A stretch of 64,000 nt of DNA from JACQFK01 sp964619955 (GCA_964619955.1 CAZUJF010000003.1:124001-188000); one strand, 5' to 3'; shown: positions 34,367 through 43,689, counted from the first letter of the stretch. Program-made: numbers and translations. The notes: generated by a model not told the origin, from the letters alone.

Positions 34367-34399
34367 GGGGCCGTGAGGGCTTCGAACCCCCACGGCCCC
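34367..34399 (-). terminator. Strong hairpin after the major capsid gene
   Basis: GGGGCCGTG and CACGGCCCC pair across a 15-nt interior. There is no U-run in the direction of transcription, so it more likely protects the capsid mRNA 3' end or partially terminates, giving excess capsid message. Confidence 0.55.
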
Positions 34400-34423
34400 G
34401 GATTCACTGGTTGAGCTGCAGGA

Positions 34424-35419
34424 TTAGGTCTTCCAGGTCCTGATCGCGAAGGCGTTCTTCTCGTAGATCACGGGGAAGAAGCGCTCGACGATGTAGAGCA
34501 AGGTCTCGACCGGATCCACCTTGAGGGCGCTCCAGGCGTGGCGGCCGATCTTCTCCTCGGCGCGCTTCCCGTCCGCGGAAGGCACGGCGACCGAGCCCAC
34601 CTGCATCTCCGCGATCTCGCGATCCGGTCCGGGCAGGTAGACGATCTTGTTCTCGGCGATGAAACGGGTCGCGCTCCCGCCGGTGGGCTTGTACGTCATG
34701 TTGTGGGCGATCCAGGTCAGGCCCTTGAACTTGCGGAGGTTGCCGGTGACCAGGTAGTCCACGCCCGCGGGGGTCGAATTGAAGAACCCGCCGATCGTCT
34801 CGTTCTGCATCAGCGCCGTGATGCACTCGCGCGAGGTCAGGGCGAACATCGGCATTTCGCCGGAGTCCTCTTCGATCACCTGAAGGTCGTTGTCGACGTC
34901 TTCGAGGATCTTCGTGGACTCGTTGCTCCAGTCGGAGCCGGAGAATTTGTGGCCGGCGGGGATGCGATCGGGCAGGTTGAGGGTCTTCCCGTCGAGCTTG
35001 ATCGAGCCCGTGCTCTGAAGCGCCTGCGAGATCAGGAACTCCTTGATGCGGTCGACCTTCTTGGCGAGCTTCGCCGAGCGGCGGCCCACCTCGTCCTCGC
35101 CGATCTTCTGGAGCTCCGCGCTGCCGGGGTTGCGGAGGCCGATCAGGGCTTCCTCGTCGATCGCGGTGTTGAAGAAGGCCTTGTACATCTCGGTCGACTC
35201 CTTGGAGACGGGGTCGCCGTCGATCGGCTTCGACGTCGAGGTTCCGCCGGAGAGCTCGCCGAGCGCGCGCTCCTGCGTGATGACATCCCACTCCGCCTGG
35301 TGGCCGCGCATGGGCTTCTCGGGGAAGAGCCCCAAGGCCGTGAGGGGGAACATCTCGTTCTTCATCTTCCTGACCAGGCCGGTCAGGAACTTGGTCGTCA
35401 GGATTTCGGGGTCGTTCAT
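34424..35419 (-). CDS. Major capsid protein, lambda gpE-like
   Basis: 331 residues, HK97-fold length. The N-terminus carries FLTGLVRKMKNEMFPLTALG with LFPEKPMRGHQAEWDVI, and later DRIKEFLISQAL, RFIAENKIVYLP and a C-terminal TLLYIVERFFPVIYEKNAF, all in the order of the phage gpE capsid family. Forms the icosahedral head. It lies between the decoration and adaptor genes. Confidence 0.85.
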   Translation of the reverse strand: MNDPEILTTKFLTGLVRKMKNEMFPLTALGLFPEKPMRGHQAEWDVITQERALGELSGGTSTSKPIDGDPVSKESTEMYKAFFNTAIDEEALIGLRNPGSAELQKIGEDEVGRRSAKLAKKVDRIKEFLISQALQSTGSIKLDGKTLNLPDRIPAGHKFSGSDWSNESTKILEDVDNDLQVIEEDSGEMPMFALTSRECITALMQNETIGGFFNSTPAGVDYLVTGNLRKFKGLTWIAHNMTYKPTGGSATRFIAENKIVYLPGPDREIAEMQVGSVAVPSADGKRAEEKIGRHAWSALKVDPVETLLYIVERFFPVIYEKNAFAIRTWKT

Positions 35420-35475
35420 GCCTGTTTCTCCTTAGCTTCTCTCTTCATGGTCAAACCGTCAGGATGCACGGGCCG

Positions 35476-35940
35476 TTACAACGGCTCGTGGCCCGCCACG
35501 ACGGCCACCCGGGGCATCGCGGCCTTGATGATGGTCTTGTCCCCGGCGCTGGTTCCGCTGCCGAACAGCAGGCGCTCGGAGATCACCGAGCCGAGCGTCA
35601 GCACCTTGGCGGTGATGCTCTGGACATCGCCGGCCGCGTCCTTCATCTCGCGGTACTCCGTGAGCACCACGGGATCCCCCACCAGCAGGTCGGCCGCGGC
35701 GATCGCGTCGGCGTGCTCGGGGTTCACGAAGAACGTGCGCGCGACGTTGGGCACGAGCACGAGACCGGGACGCAGGCGCGTCACCTTGCTGGTGTTCTGG
35801 TTGTCCTCGGTGTCCTCGTGGAGCCAGACGGACTTGAAGTCCTGGGGTCCGCCGTTGAGGAGGATGCCGCGGTCCTCGCTGGTGACCTCCGGGCCGTAGC
35901 CCGGGGGCTGGCTGAATCCTTCGTTGTCGTTGTAGCCCAT
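35476..35940 (-). CDS. Head decoration protein candidate
   Basis: 154 residues. A disordered N-terminus (NDNEGFSQPPGYGPEVTS) precedes a small beta-barrel-like domain (LRPGLVLVPNVARTFFVNPE, LLVGDPVVLTEYREMKD). Size, flexible arm and location next to the gpE-like capsid gene match lambda gpD-type decoration proteins. Confidence 0.6.
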   Translation of the reverse strand: MGYNDNEGFSQPPGYGPEVTSEDRGILLNGGPQDFKSVWLHEDTEDNQNTSKVTRLRPGLVLVPNVARTFFVNPEHADAIAAADLLVGDPVVLTEYREMKDAAGDVQSITAKVLTLGSVISERLLFGSGTSAGDKTIIKAAMPRVAVVAGHEPL

Positions 35941-35983
35941 GTGCGTTTCTCCTTCTTGAGTTTCAGTTCAGGCGAAAACGGTC

Positions 35984-36607
35984 CTACTTCTTGGCCGCGG
36001 GTTTGCCCTGGGTGCGCTCGACGATCTCGTCGGACTTCTTCTGGGAGAGCTCCTCGGCGGCCTTCTCGGAGTCGGAGGGCTCGCTCGAAAGCTTCTGCCC
36101 CTGCTTGGGCAGGGTGCCGAGCAGCTCGACCAGGTCCTTGCCCGTGTCCTCCATGATCTTCGCGACGTTCTTGACGCCCTCGGCCGACTGGCTGGAGAGC
36201 ATCAGGGTCTGGGCCTGGTTCACGCGCGCGAGCATGCGATCGGTGATCGCCTTGCCCGCCGGAGGGAGCTGGAGACCCAGCACCCTGGACTCCACGGCCT
36301 TCTGGAGTGCCTCGTGACTGGAGAGGGCCTGGGCCTTCTTCATGGCCTCGAGCTCCTCCCGGAGCGCCTTCACGGACGCGGGCTCGTCGTTGGGCACGAC
36401 CGTGAGCTTCACGACCTTGCCGTCCTTGAGCTCGAGGCCATGGGCCTGCAGCTCCTGGGGCTTGATCGCCGAGAGGCCTTCGAAGGCCTTCGCCTTCTCC
36501 GCGGAGGCCTTCAGATCCACCTCGCGCTGCTGGAGCGCGGCCATGATCTTGGCCTCGTCACTGTCCTCGGGCAGCCCGAGGGCGAGGGCCAACTTCTTGG
36601 GATCCAT
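35984..36607 (-). CDS. Nested in-frame scaffold protein (Mu gpZ-like)
   Basis: An internal ATG at 36607 lies in the same frame and is preceded by AAAGGAG with 7-nt spacing, a better site than most starts here. It would give a separate 207-residue scaffold equal to the C-terminal half of the protease, as Z is nested in I of Mu and Nu3 in C of lambda. Confidence 0.65.
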   Translation of the reverse strand: MDPKKLALALGLPEDSDEAKIMAALQQREVDLKASAEKAKAFEGLSAIKPQELQAHGLELKDGKVVKLTVVPNDEPASVKALREELEAMKKAQALSSHEALQKAVESRVLGLQLPPAGKAITDRMLARVNQAQTLMLSSQSAEGVKNVAKIMEDTGKDLVELLGTLPKQGQKLSSEPSDSEKAAEELSQKKSDEIVERTQGKPAAKK

Positions 36608-37159
36608 GCGTTTCTCCTTTCCCTCGGGCAAAATGCCCGCGAGTTTCTCGTGGATGTAGATGTCCTCGCCGCGCTCCTCGGCGGAACGCGAGAACTCGAG
36701 GAACCGTTTCTGGCCGGTGATGACGGGGAACGACGTCGCGTCGATCGCGGTGATGACCTCGTCGAAGTGCTGCCCCTTGGAGTCCGTGTAGTCGAACTCG
36801 ATCACGACCGAGACGTCGGCGATCGAGCCGTCGCGCATCTTGCCGAGGGCTTCTTTGTCCGTGGGCTCGACCATCGCGATCACGGCATCCCCGTGGGCCA
36901 TGACCGGGCCGGGCCAGTAGCCGAGGTTCGCCTTCGCGTCGTTGCGGTGCCCGTCCCGGAAGGGGATCTTCGTCCCGCCGTCGAGCAGCTTCTGCGTGTT
37001 CGCGGCGAGGCGCTGTCGGCGCTCGGCCGTGACCACCACGGGCTTGCCGGTGGCCGGGTGGATCCAGTTGCCGTCCTTGATGACGTCCTTCGCAAACCGG
37101 CCCGAGCCGCCTGACTGGAAAGCGTCTCCGCGGTACAGGAGGATCTGTTTCTTGCTCAT
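35984..37159 (-). CDS. Prohead protease-scaffold, Mu gpI-like
   Basis: 391 residues. The N-terminal protease half has PFRDGHRNDAKANLGYWPGP (likely catalytic His near residue 70) and SIADVSVVIEFDYTDSKG (likely catalytic Ser near 115), as in Mu gpI/assemblin-type proteases. The C-terminal half starts MDPKKLALALGLPEDSDEAK and is helical and charged, a scaffold. It should cleave the scaffold after prohead assembly. The start overlaps the upstream stop (ATGA). Confidence 0.78.
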   Translation of the reverse strand: MSKKQILLYRGDAFQSGGSGRFAKDVIKDGNWIHPATGKPVVVTAERRQRLAANTQKLLDGGTKIPFRDGHRNDAKANLGYWPGPVMAHGDAVIAMVEPTDKEALGKMRDGSIADVSVVIEFDYTDSKGQHFDEVITAIDATSFPVITGQKRFLEFSRSAEERGEDIYIHEKLAGILPEGKEKRMDPKKLALALGLPEDSDEAKIMAALQQREVDLKASAEKAKAFEGLSAIKPQELQAHGLELKDGKVVKLTVVPNDEPASVKALREELEAMKKAQALSSHEALQKAVESRVLGLQLPPAGKAITDRMLARVNQAQTLMLSSQSAEGVKNVAKIMEDTGKDLVELLGTLPKQGQKLSSEPSDSEKAAEELSQKKSDEIVERTQGKPAAKK

Positions 37160-38313
37160 GCGGCTTTCTCCTTCGCGCCGCCGGGCTTTACCCCGAAGAG
37201 GCGCGGGTTGAATCTGTGGATGGCGGCGATTCCGCCGGAGTGCACGAGCTCACGGATGCGCTTGGAGGCCTCCTGCGTGGTTGCGCCGAAGAACTCCTGC
37301 GCGGCGAAGACGTTCATGCGCAGCTCGTCGGTGAACGGCTTCGTCTTGAGCGCTGCCACCCACGGGAGGAGGACGTGGCGGCAGTGCGGGTGGCCCGGGA
37401 TCTTGCCGCCCGGGATGGACGTGTAGGCGGGGAAGCCGAGGGGGTCTTCGCCGGCGCCGGTGTAGTAGACGTTGCCCGCGAACAGGGAACACACGTCGGG
37501 CTCGTCGGGCATCGTATCGCTCACCTGAACGTGGAAGATCGCGCTCTGCTGCAGGCGCACGATCGTTGCGACGCTCGCTGCCTCGCGGCTCATGGTCCGG
37601 GCGACCAGGTTGGAGTAGGTGCGCACCGTCCCGCGCCAGCCCCCGACCTGAAGCATGAAGTCCTTCTGCTGGCCCAGCTGGCGATAAAGCTCGATGTCGC
37701 CAGCGTGGCCCGCGGCACGCATGCGGGCGGCCGCCTCCGGGCTCACCCGGCCGGTGAGGATGGCTTTGGCGATGTCGTTGGACACCTGGCGGCCCGTGGA
37801 GCCGCGGATGATGCCGTCGACGATGTGCTCCCGGACCTCCTGGTTGGTCTGGGCCCGGAGCTGGGTGTTGCGGATCACGAGGCCGGAAGTCTGGAGGATC
37901 TGCCGGTGGGCATCCTCGAGCCGAGCCGTCATGCTGGCCATCATGGCGCTCAGGGCGGTGGAGTTGACGACGGAGAAGGTCCGGTTCACCTGAAGATCCC
38001 CGACACGCTCGGCGCCGGCGTCGTCCAGCTGGCGCTCTATTTCGCGTGCGGTGGCCCTGTCGCCCAGGATGAAGGCTTTCGCCAGCTCCCGGCGGATCCA
38101 GTCGCGGACCTGGCTGTCTCGGCGCGGGTTGAGCTCAGCGGCCAGCTCTCGGATCCGGATCAGGATCTCGCGCGCGCGAGCGGCCCCGGGGCGGGACACC
38201 CCGGAGGCCAGCTCCCGCAGGATGCTTGCGATGATGCGATCGTAGAGACGCTCCAGGGCTGCGACGTTGCCGTCGCTCCCGAGGAGCACCTGGAGGTCTC
38301 TCGCGATCGTCAT
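37156..38313 (-). CDS. Mu gpF-like minor head protein
   Basis: 385 residues. A long helical N-terminal part, then DGIIRGSTGRQVSNDIAKAI, TYSNLVARTMSREAAS and the C-terminal signature IPGHPHCRHVLLPW with an earlier Asp/Cys pair (DEPDVCSLFAG), all characteristic of phage head-morphogenesis (gpF-like) proteins. It attaches at the portal vertex and may be ejected with DNA. Confidence 0.78.
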   Translation of the reverse strand: MTIARDLQVLLGSDGNVAALERLYDRIIASILRELASGVSRPGAARAREILIRIRELAAELNPRRDSQVRDWIRRELAKAFILGDRATAREIERQLDDAGAERVGDLQVNRTFSVVNSTALSAMMASMTARLEDAHRQILQTSGLVIRNTQLRAQTNQEVREHIVDGIIRGSTGRQVSNDIAKAILTGRVSPEAAARMRAAGHAGDIELYRQLGQQKDFMLQVGGWRGTVRTYSNLVARTMSREAASVATIVRLQQSAIFHVQVSDTMPDEPDVCSLFAGNVYYTGAGEDPLGFPAYTSIPGGKIPGHPHCRHVLLPWVAALKTKPFTDELRMNVFAAQEFFGATTQEASKRIRELVHSGGIAAIHRFNPRLFGVKPGGAKEKAA

Positions 38314-38317
38314 GGGG

Positions 38318-39526
38318 TTATTGGAAGGCCAGGACCTCGATGGTGTCGGTCTCCGCCCAGTCGGTCGATCCGGCGTTGTCGACCTTGATGTGGGTCGTCG
38401 AGATGGTCACGCCGCCGTCGTGGGCCTTGGCGGCATTCGGGGTCGCGGTGGGCTTGATCCGGACGAAGACCATCGCGGGGGTGAAGTTGAGCTCGAAGTG
38501 CATGTTGCCGAGCGCGACTTCGACCGCCGTGGGGACGCGGGTGATGGCCTGGAACTTCCGGGCGCCCGCCGCGCGGCCTCCGTACATTGCGGCTGCGGCC
38601 CAGCCGTTGTTGGCGCCCGTGAGGCCTTCCGTGCAGGCGATGGTCACGACTCCGACTGCGTCGGCCAGGAGCTGCAGCTCGTTGTTGCTGATCTTGCGCG
38701 CCACGACGGCCTCCGTGGCGCTCGCGTTGATGGCTGCGAGCAGTGCGTCGCAGACGTTGGCCGCGCTGGGGTCGACGCCCAGGACTTCCGTGCCGAGGGT
38801 CGCGGCGTCCACCGCGAGGTTGGTCCCGGTCTTCGAGAGCGTGATGGCATTGCCGATCGTGCCGCCATTGATCGCCTGGGGCAGCACCTTGTCGGTGCCG
38901 CTCTTGATGGCCGTCACGGTCGTGTGGGCGGTCATGGCCGCGGCGTAGCCGGCGCCGCCGGTCAGGTTGATCGCGGCGACCAGGTTGTCGATCGTGGCCT
39001 CGATCGTTCCGCCGATCTTGACGTTGCCGTCCACGTTGTCGCCGCCCGTGACGGCGGCCTTGAACGTGTAGGTCTTGCCGCCGACCTCCACCTCGTCGTC
39101 CGGGTCGGGAACCCCCGTGGAGATGGTGATGCGGCCTCGGGCCTTGACGGTGGCCCCTCCGCTGACGTCGACCGGGATCCGGGCGCCCGTGACGTCGAGA
39201 GCGTCGTTGGTGGCGAGCTCGTAGACGTCCGCCCCGATCGTGACGGTCTCGGTGCTCTTGCCCACGGAGGCGATCCGCAGGATGTTCTGGGCCTTCTGGC
39301 CCTCGTCCTGGGGCGCCGCGCCGCTCTGGAAGATGAGGAGCCGGCCCGCGCCCACGCCCGCCCAGGCGGGCTTGATGACCAGGCGGCCGTCGTCGGCGTC
39401 GGTGCTGGCGAGATCGAGGTGGTACAGATCGCCCGTTTCCTTGACGATGTACAGCCGCCGCGTGGACTTGACGCCGTTGGCACGAAGGGCTGCGACGTCG
39501 TCCACCATGACCGGATAGTTCTTCAT
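38318..39526 (-). CDS. Putative structural protein with repeated modules
   Basis: 402 residues, Ala/Gly/Thr-rich, no signal peptide. It contains ETVTIGADVYELATND (about 92) and DEVEVGGKTYTFKAAVTGGD (about 145), each followed by an alpha-helix of the NLVAAINLTG/ALLAAINASA type, so the same ~75-residue module occurs at least twice. The next upstream gene has one more copy (VITIGAKIFEWDD). It is probably a virion decoration or portal-vertex protein; the family is not recognised. Confidence 0.55.
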   Translation of the reverse strand: MKNYPVMVDDVAALRANGVKSTRRLYIVKETGDLYHLDLASTDADDGRLVIKPAWAGVGAGRLLIFQSGAAPQDEGQKAQNILRIASVGKSTETVTIGADVYELATNDALDVTGARIPVDVSGGATVKARGRITISTGVPDPDDEVEVGGKTYTFKAAVTGGDNVDGNVKIGGTIEATIDNLVAAINLTGGAGYAAAMTAHTTVTAIKSGTDKVLPQAINGGTIGNAITLSKTGTNLAVDAATLGTEVLGVDPSAANVCDALLAAINASATEAVVARKISNNELQLLADAVGVVTIACTEGLTGANNGWAAAAMYGGRAAGARKFQAITRVPTAVEVALGNMHFELNFTPAMVFVRIKPTATPNAAKAHDGGVTISTTHIKVDNAGSTDWAETDTIEVLAFQ

Positions 39527-39584
39527 CTGGTTCCTCCTTGGTTCCTTGTATCAACAGCCGTCCCGCAGGACGGAAACAGGTCAG

Positions 39585-40217
39585 CTATGCCGCGGTGTAG
39601 ACCTCCCAGGTCACCTTGTCGCCGGCGGCGAGCACCGTGGCGCCGTTGTCCGTGATCTTGATTCGGGTGCCTGAGATCGTGGGTTTGCTGGTGATGTACT
39701 TCGGGACATCGGCCGACGAGACGACCCGAAGATTCCCCAGGGCGGGCGCGGCGAAAGGCGTCGGGATCATCAGGCTCGTCGCCAGCACGTCCAGGGCGGT
39801 GACGACGTAGACCCCGCTCGCGCGAGCGCGGTTCTCGTCGGCGCCGCCGTCCGCCAGCGCACCGGAGACCGCCGCGATGATGTTGTTCGCGTCGAGCATG
39901 GTGGTCGTGAAGACCAGGTTGCCGAGGCCGCCCGCTTCCATGGCCTCGATGCGCAGGGTCTTCGTGTCCACCGGATCCACGTAGGCGACCAGCGTCGACG
40001 GGTACTCGGCATTGATCTGATCGCGCAGGTTGGTGATGCACTCCGCGTCGCTCACGCCGATGTCGACGGCGATGTTGCTGCCGGAGACCGTGGCGTCGTC
40101 GTCCCACTCGAAGATCTTGGCTCCGATGGTGATGACTTCACCGTCGAGGAGGTTGGCGAAGTCCGCGATGCGGACCGATCCGTAGCTCTTGTTCCCTGCG
40201 TCTCTCACTCGGCCCAT
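39585..40217 (-). CDS. Putative structural protein sharing a module with its neighbour
   Basis: 210 residues. Near residue 27 it has GEVITIGAKIFEWDDDATVS and then CITNLRDQINAEYPSTLVAY, matching the beta-then-helix module of the product of 38318-39526. The C-terminal beta segment ends VTWEVYTAA. It lies between the portal and gpF-like genes, an unusual place for accessory genes. Confidence 0.55.
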   Translation of the reverse strand: MGRVRDAGNKSYGSVRIADFANLLDGEVITIGAKIFEWDDDATVSGSNIAVDIGVSDAECITNLRDQINAEYPSTLVAYVDPVDTKTLRIEAMEAGGLGNLVFTTTMLDANNIIAAVSGALADGGADENRARASGVYVVTALDVLATSLMIPTPFAAPALGNLRVVSSADVPKYITSKPTISGTRIKITDNGATVLAAGDKVTWEVYTAA

Positions 40218-40226
40218 CTGGCTCTC

Positions 40227-41696
40227 CTATTCCTCAAGCGCGCCAATGCGCGCCAGTTCCTTCGCGACGACTTCCTCGTCTTCCTTCGTGATGACCTCGC
40301 CTAAGTGCTCTGGATTTGGCTCTTCGGGCGCGGGCTCCGGCTCAACCTCGTCCTCGGGCCGAAGCGGGACGTCGAGGGTCTTGCAGATCGCCACGGCGTC
40401 GATGCGCTTCCAGAGGGGGATGAACTTCCCGTCCGCCTGGTGCATGGCCTCGGCGTCCATGACGGCCTTGAGGATTTCCCTCTGGGCCTCGATGACGCTC
40501 CGGGAAATCCCTCCGCTGACGACCCGCGTCTTGGATTCCCGGAGGGCCTGCTCGCCGTGATTCAGGCGGACGTAGTCGTCCACGGCCTGGGGGAGGACCT
40601 CCTCGACGAGCTCGTCGACGGCGGCCTGCGACATTTCGGAGAACGTGTCCGCGTGGGTCTCGGACCGTGCCCGTCCGCCCATTTCCTGAGACGTGCCCAC
40701 CTCGTCGGTGATGCCCGCCGCACGCATGATCTCGACGTTGTCCTTGTCGATGGCGACCTGGTAGACGTCGGCGGCCTTCCCCGTGTTCTCCCGATACTCG
40801 ATGTCGAAGAGGTACTGGCCGGTCTTCTCGTCCCGCTTGCTGGGGAGGATGACCTTCCCGCCGGCGTCGCGCGTGTTCATGACGCGGCGCATGTGAGAAT
40901 AGCCGTCCCGCGACGAGCCCTTCTCGTCGCGCACCTGGTCGATGACAGCTCGGCCGATCGGGATCGGATCGGCGTTCTTTTCGAGATAGACGTCCCTGGA
41001 CATCTTGTTGCGCTGCTTGGAGTGCCAAGGGGAGTACATCTGGAAGTAGAGCGGGTAGCCCCTCAGGTCTCCGTCGACGTCCTCATTGCGGAAGCTCCAA
41101 ATGATGAGCTGCTGAGCGGAGGCCGTGCGCTCCTTGGGGCCGCTGCCGGTCTGCCGCACGCCGAGGAATTCGCCGGACATCTCGTCGGCAATGAGGGTCA
41201 GCGTCCGCCCGTCGATGGACTTGAAGCGCTCGTAGCTCCAGGCGAAGGGGAGCGTCTCAGTCTTCGGCTTTCCATCCTGGCCGTCCACCTGGTAGGAGAG
41301 CGGTCCCGCCTTCCAGACCTTCTCGACCACCTTGAAGCCGAGCGGCTGGGCGTTCGAAAGGGACTTCAGGAGCGAGCGCATCTTGGGCCGCAGCGCGGCA
41401 TCCACGGAGGCCCCGATCTTCGGGTCGAGGGAATCGACGCGCCAATTCAGGTTGATGATGGGCGCGCGCACCATCGCGGTGGCGAAGGCAACGGCCGGAT
41501 CGTTGCGCATCTGCAGCATCCGATCGGTCGTAACCCGGTGCGGATCGAACTCTCCGATGATGGCGCTGATGCGACCCGAGAGCTCGCCTCCTGAAGGGCC
41601 GGAGACCAGTAGATCGCCGGTCGTCGGTTGTCCGGCCGTCGCTGCCAGCGACAGCGGCAGGAGGCCCTTGAGCCCAGACCAGAGCGAGCGGATCAC
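40227..41696 (-). CDS. Portal protein, Mu gp29-like (DUF935)
   Basis: 489 residues. Family features: MLQMRNDPAVAFATAMVRAP, the segment NAQPLGFKVVEKVWK (DUF935 G-F-V-E-W pattern), QQLIIWSFRNEDVDGDLRGY, and TSQEMGGRARSETHADTFSE. It forms the dodecameric DNA portal. GTG at 41696 overlaps the terminase stop (GTGA) and has GGGAGGT upstream. An acidic, Pro-rich tail closes the protein. Confidence 0.85.
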   Translation of the reverse strand: MIRSLWSGLKGLLPLSLAATAGQPTTGDLLVSGPSGGELSGRISAIIGEFDPHRVTTDRMLQMRNDPAVAFATAMVRAPIINLNWRVDSLDPKIGASVDAALRPKMRSLLKSLSNAQPLGFKVVEKVWKAGPLSYQVDGQDGKPKTETLPFAWSYERFKSIDGRTLTLIADEMSGEFLGVRQTGSGPKERTASAQQLIIWSFRNEDVDGDLRGYPLYFQMYSPWHSKQRNKMSRDVYLEKNADPIPIGRAVIDQVRDEKGSSRDGYSHMRRVMNTRDAGGKVILPSKRDEKTGQYLFDIEYRENTGKAADVYQVAIDKDNVEIMRAAGITDEVGTSQEMGGRARSETHADTFSEMSQAAVDELVEEVLPQAVDDYVRLNHGEQALRESKTRVVSGGISRSVIEAQREILKAVMDAEAMHQADGKFIPLWKRIDAVAICKTLDVPLRPEDEVEPEPAPEEPNPEHLGEVITKEDEEVVAKELARIGALEE

Positions 41697-43171
41697 GCCC
41701 ACCTCCCGGGTGCGGGCAGGTCGTCCGCGGGGTCGTAGGTCGACGGGATGACGACGCCGTCGTCGGTCGCCGCGAGGTAGTTGAACCCCTGCGCGACGCT
41801 GTCGACCATGTCGATGGGCTTCCCGCCGGGGAAGCGGCGGACCTGGTCGAGGAACACCGCGTTCCAAGGGGCGCGCTTGAGGAACACCTTCCCGGCGTGA
41901 GCGGCCGACGCGAGCGGATCCGCGCGCAGGAGCTTCGAGCCTTCGCTGCCGGCGACCACGATCTCGGTGGACCAGCCGTCAAGCATGCGCTCGATCGCCT
42001 CTGCCTGAATCTTGCCGCCTGAGCCTGGTTCCTGCTCGACGATGGCCTTCACGCCGCGACCGTCGGTCGTCATGGTCTGCTTGATTTCCTTGTCGCGCTC
42101 GCCGCTCGCCCACCAGTCGGCCACGATGTCGGTGATCCAATACTTCCGGTTGTCGCCGGCGCCGGTCCGCCCGATGAGAGCGCCGGCCGTCTGGGCTGCG
42201 GACTTGTTCTTGGTGCCAGCGAGGTCCCAGGAGCGGCACACGAGCTCCAAGGGCGGAACGTCGTCGACGATCTGGAACCAGTGGCTCTTGAACTCGCCGC
42301 CTTCGCGCGGATACGGGCGCTGCTGGTAGAGGGTCGCCCACCAGAAGGGCAGCGTGTTGGCCTCGCGCTGTTGCATGGTCTTCTGGCTGTAGAGCTCTGG
42401 GCAGAGGACCTCGCCCTTCTTGCGCGACCAGCCGAGATCCTCCACGCGACCGTCTGGGAGGGTGAGCTCGAAGCGCTCGTCCTCCTCCGCGATCGCGGGC
42501 AGCCGGATCTCGAGCCAGCTTTCCCCGGTTTCCTTCGCGCGCTCCTTGATGCGCCCGATCAGGTCCTTTTCGGACCAGCGGGTCATGAGGATGATCTTGA
42601 CGCCGCCCTCGTGGAAGCGCGTGGAGAACACCGAGTCGTACCAGTCGAAGATCTTCGCCAGGTGCGCGTCGGATGAAGCCTCCTCGGCGTTCTTGATCGG
42701 GTCGTCGATGATGCCGATGTCGAGCGGCCGGCCGGTGAGGGGGCCGCCGACCCCGGCCGTGATCATTCCGCCGTCGTGGCCATCAAGGTTCCACTCGTCC
42801 ACGGCGCGGCTGTCCTGGCGGACGCCAATACCGAAGACCTTGCGGCCGTGCTCCTCGAGCAGGTCGCGCGTGGCGCGGCCCCAGTTGGCCGCGTAGCTGG
42901 ATTCGTAGGAGCACACGCCGACGCGCGTCTCCGGGCGCGTGCCCAGGATCCACGCCGGGAGGATCTTCGACCAGAACTGGCTCTTGCCGGTCTGAGGCTG
43001 GACCTCGATGAAGACGTTGGAGACCAAGCTCGCCGCGATCGCGAGCGCGATGCGGTTGTAGAGCGCCAGATGCTGGAATAGTTTCCAGCGGCCCTTACTG
43101 GCGTACATGCCGAGGTTCCCCGGTGAAAGCGCCGCAAGCTGCCGCTCGTTCAGTGAGGCGAGCCAGCGCAT
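41693..43171 (-). CDS. Terminase large subunit
   Basis: About 492 residues. ATPase: Walker A-like VQPQTGKSQFWS, Walker B DIGIIDDP, coupling region LMTRWSEKDLIGRI. The nuclease domain has SWDLAGTKNKSA (first Asp), VEQEPGSGGKIQ (Glu) and DMVDSVAQGF (last Asp). It packages and cuts phage DNA. ATG at 43171 has GGAGAGG six bases upstream; ATG at 43213 would extend it by 14 residues. Either start lies within the TerS gene in another frame, a long overlap (77 or 119 nt). Confidence 0.88.
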   Translation of the reverse strand: MRWLASLNERQLAALSPGNLGMYASKGRWKLFQHLALYNRIALAIAASLVSNVFIEVQPQTGKSQFWSKILPAWILGTRPETRVGVCSYESSYAANWGRATRDLLEEHGRKVFGIGVRQDSRAVDEWNLDGHDGGMITAGVGGPLTGRPLDIGIIDDPIKNAEEASSDAHLAKIFDWYDSVFSTRFHEGGVKIILMTRWSEKDLIGRIKERAKETGESWLEIRLPAIAEEDERFELTLPDGRVEDLGWSRKKGEVLCPELYSQKTMQQREANTLPFWWATLYQQRPYPREGGEFKSHWFQIVDDVPPLELVCRSWDLAGTKNKSAAQTAGALIGRTGAGDNRKYWITDIVADWWASGERDKEIKQTMTTDGRGVKAIVEQEPGSGGKIQAEAIERMLDGWSTEIVVAGSEGSKLLRADPLASAAHAGKVFLKRAPWNAVFLDQVRRFPGGKPIDMVDSVAQGFNYLAATDDGVVIPSTYDPADDLPAPGRWA

Positions 43172-43625
43172 CGCGGCCCTCTCCGTCTCGGAGGAGTTCT
43201 CCAATGCGAACATGCGTCTCCGAATGGTTGTTGGTCTGGCTGTTGGCCTGATTCACGTTGATCGCGATCCCCGCGGCTTCGGGCGTCTGCTTGAGGAATG
43301 CCCGGTCGAGCATGAATTCCATGAGGGCCGTCTCGCCCTTCGCGGCGCGCGACTTCGCAAGCTTCCACGCCTCGCGGATCTCGGTGGTGTTGAGCACCTT
43401 GACGAGCTCGGCGTTCCGATTCGGGATCCCCGGCCGCCTGCCCTTGGGGTTGAGCGAATGTCCCGGGAGGACGCGGCCGGTCTTGGGATCTCGCGCGGGT
43501 GAGTCGACCACGACGAGCGGCTCGGGCGATTGCCCGTGGCCGCTCGCCGGGGAGGTGGACGGCAGCGAGACGGGCATGGGAACGGAACCGTTCCCTTTAT
43601 GATTGTCTCCGTCGCTCGCGTCCAT
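43095..43625 (-). CDS. Terminase small subunit-like protein (DUF5681)
   Basis: 176 residues. The disordered N-terminus leads to the DUF5681 motif HSLNPKGRRPGIPNRNAELV, found in phage proteins just upstream of TerL. Helices follow (REAWKLAKSRAAKGETALM). It presumably recognises packaging DNA. It is the first gene of the late operon and follows the four-site operator at 43690-43730. Confidence 0.65.
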   Translation of the reverse strand: MDASDGDNHKGNGSVPMPVSLPSTSPASGHGQSPEPLVVVDSPARDPKTGRVLPGHSLNPKGRRPGIPNRNAELVKVLNTTEIREAWKLAKSRAAKGETALMEFMLDRAFLKQTPEAAGIAINVNQANSQTNNHSETHVRIGELLRDGEGRDALARLTERAAACGAFTGEPRHVRQ

Positions 43626-43689
43626 GCGTCATGGACCGTATCCCTTGCGGGATGGGCAACCTACGGCGATAGTGCCTCTGGGGCAAAAG

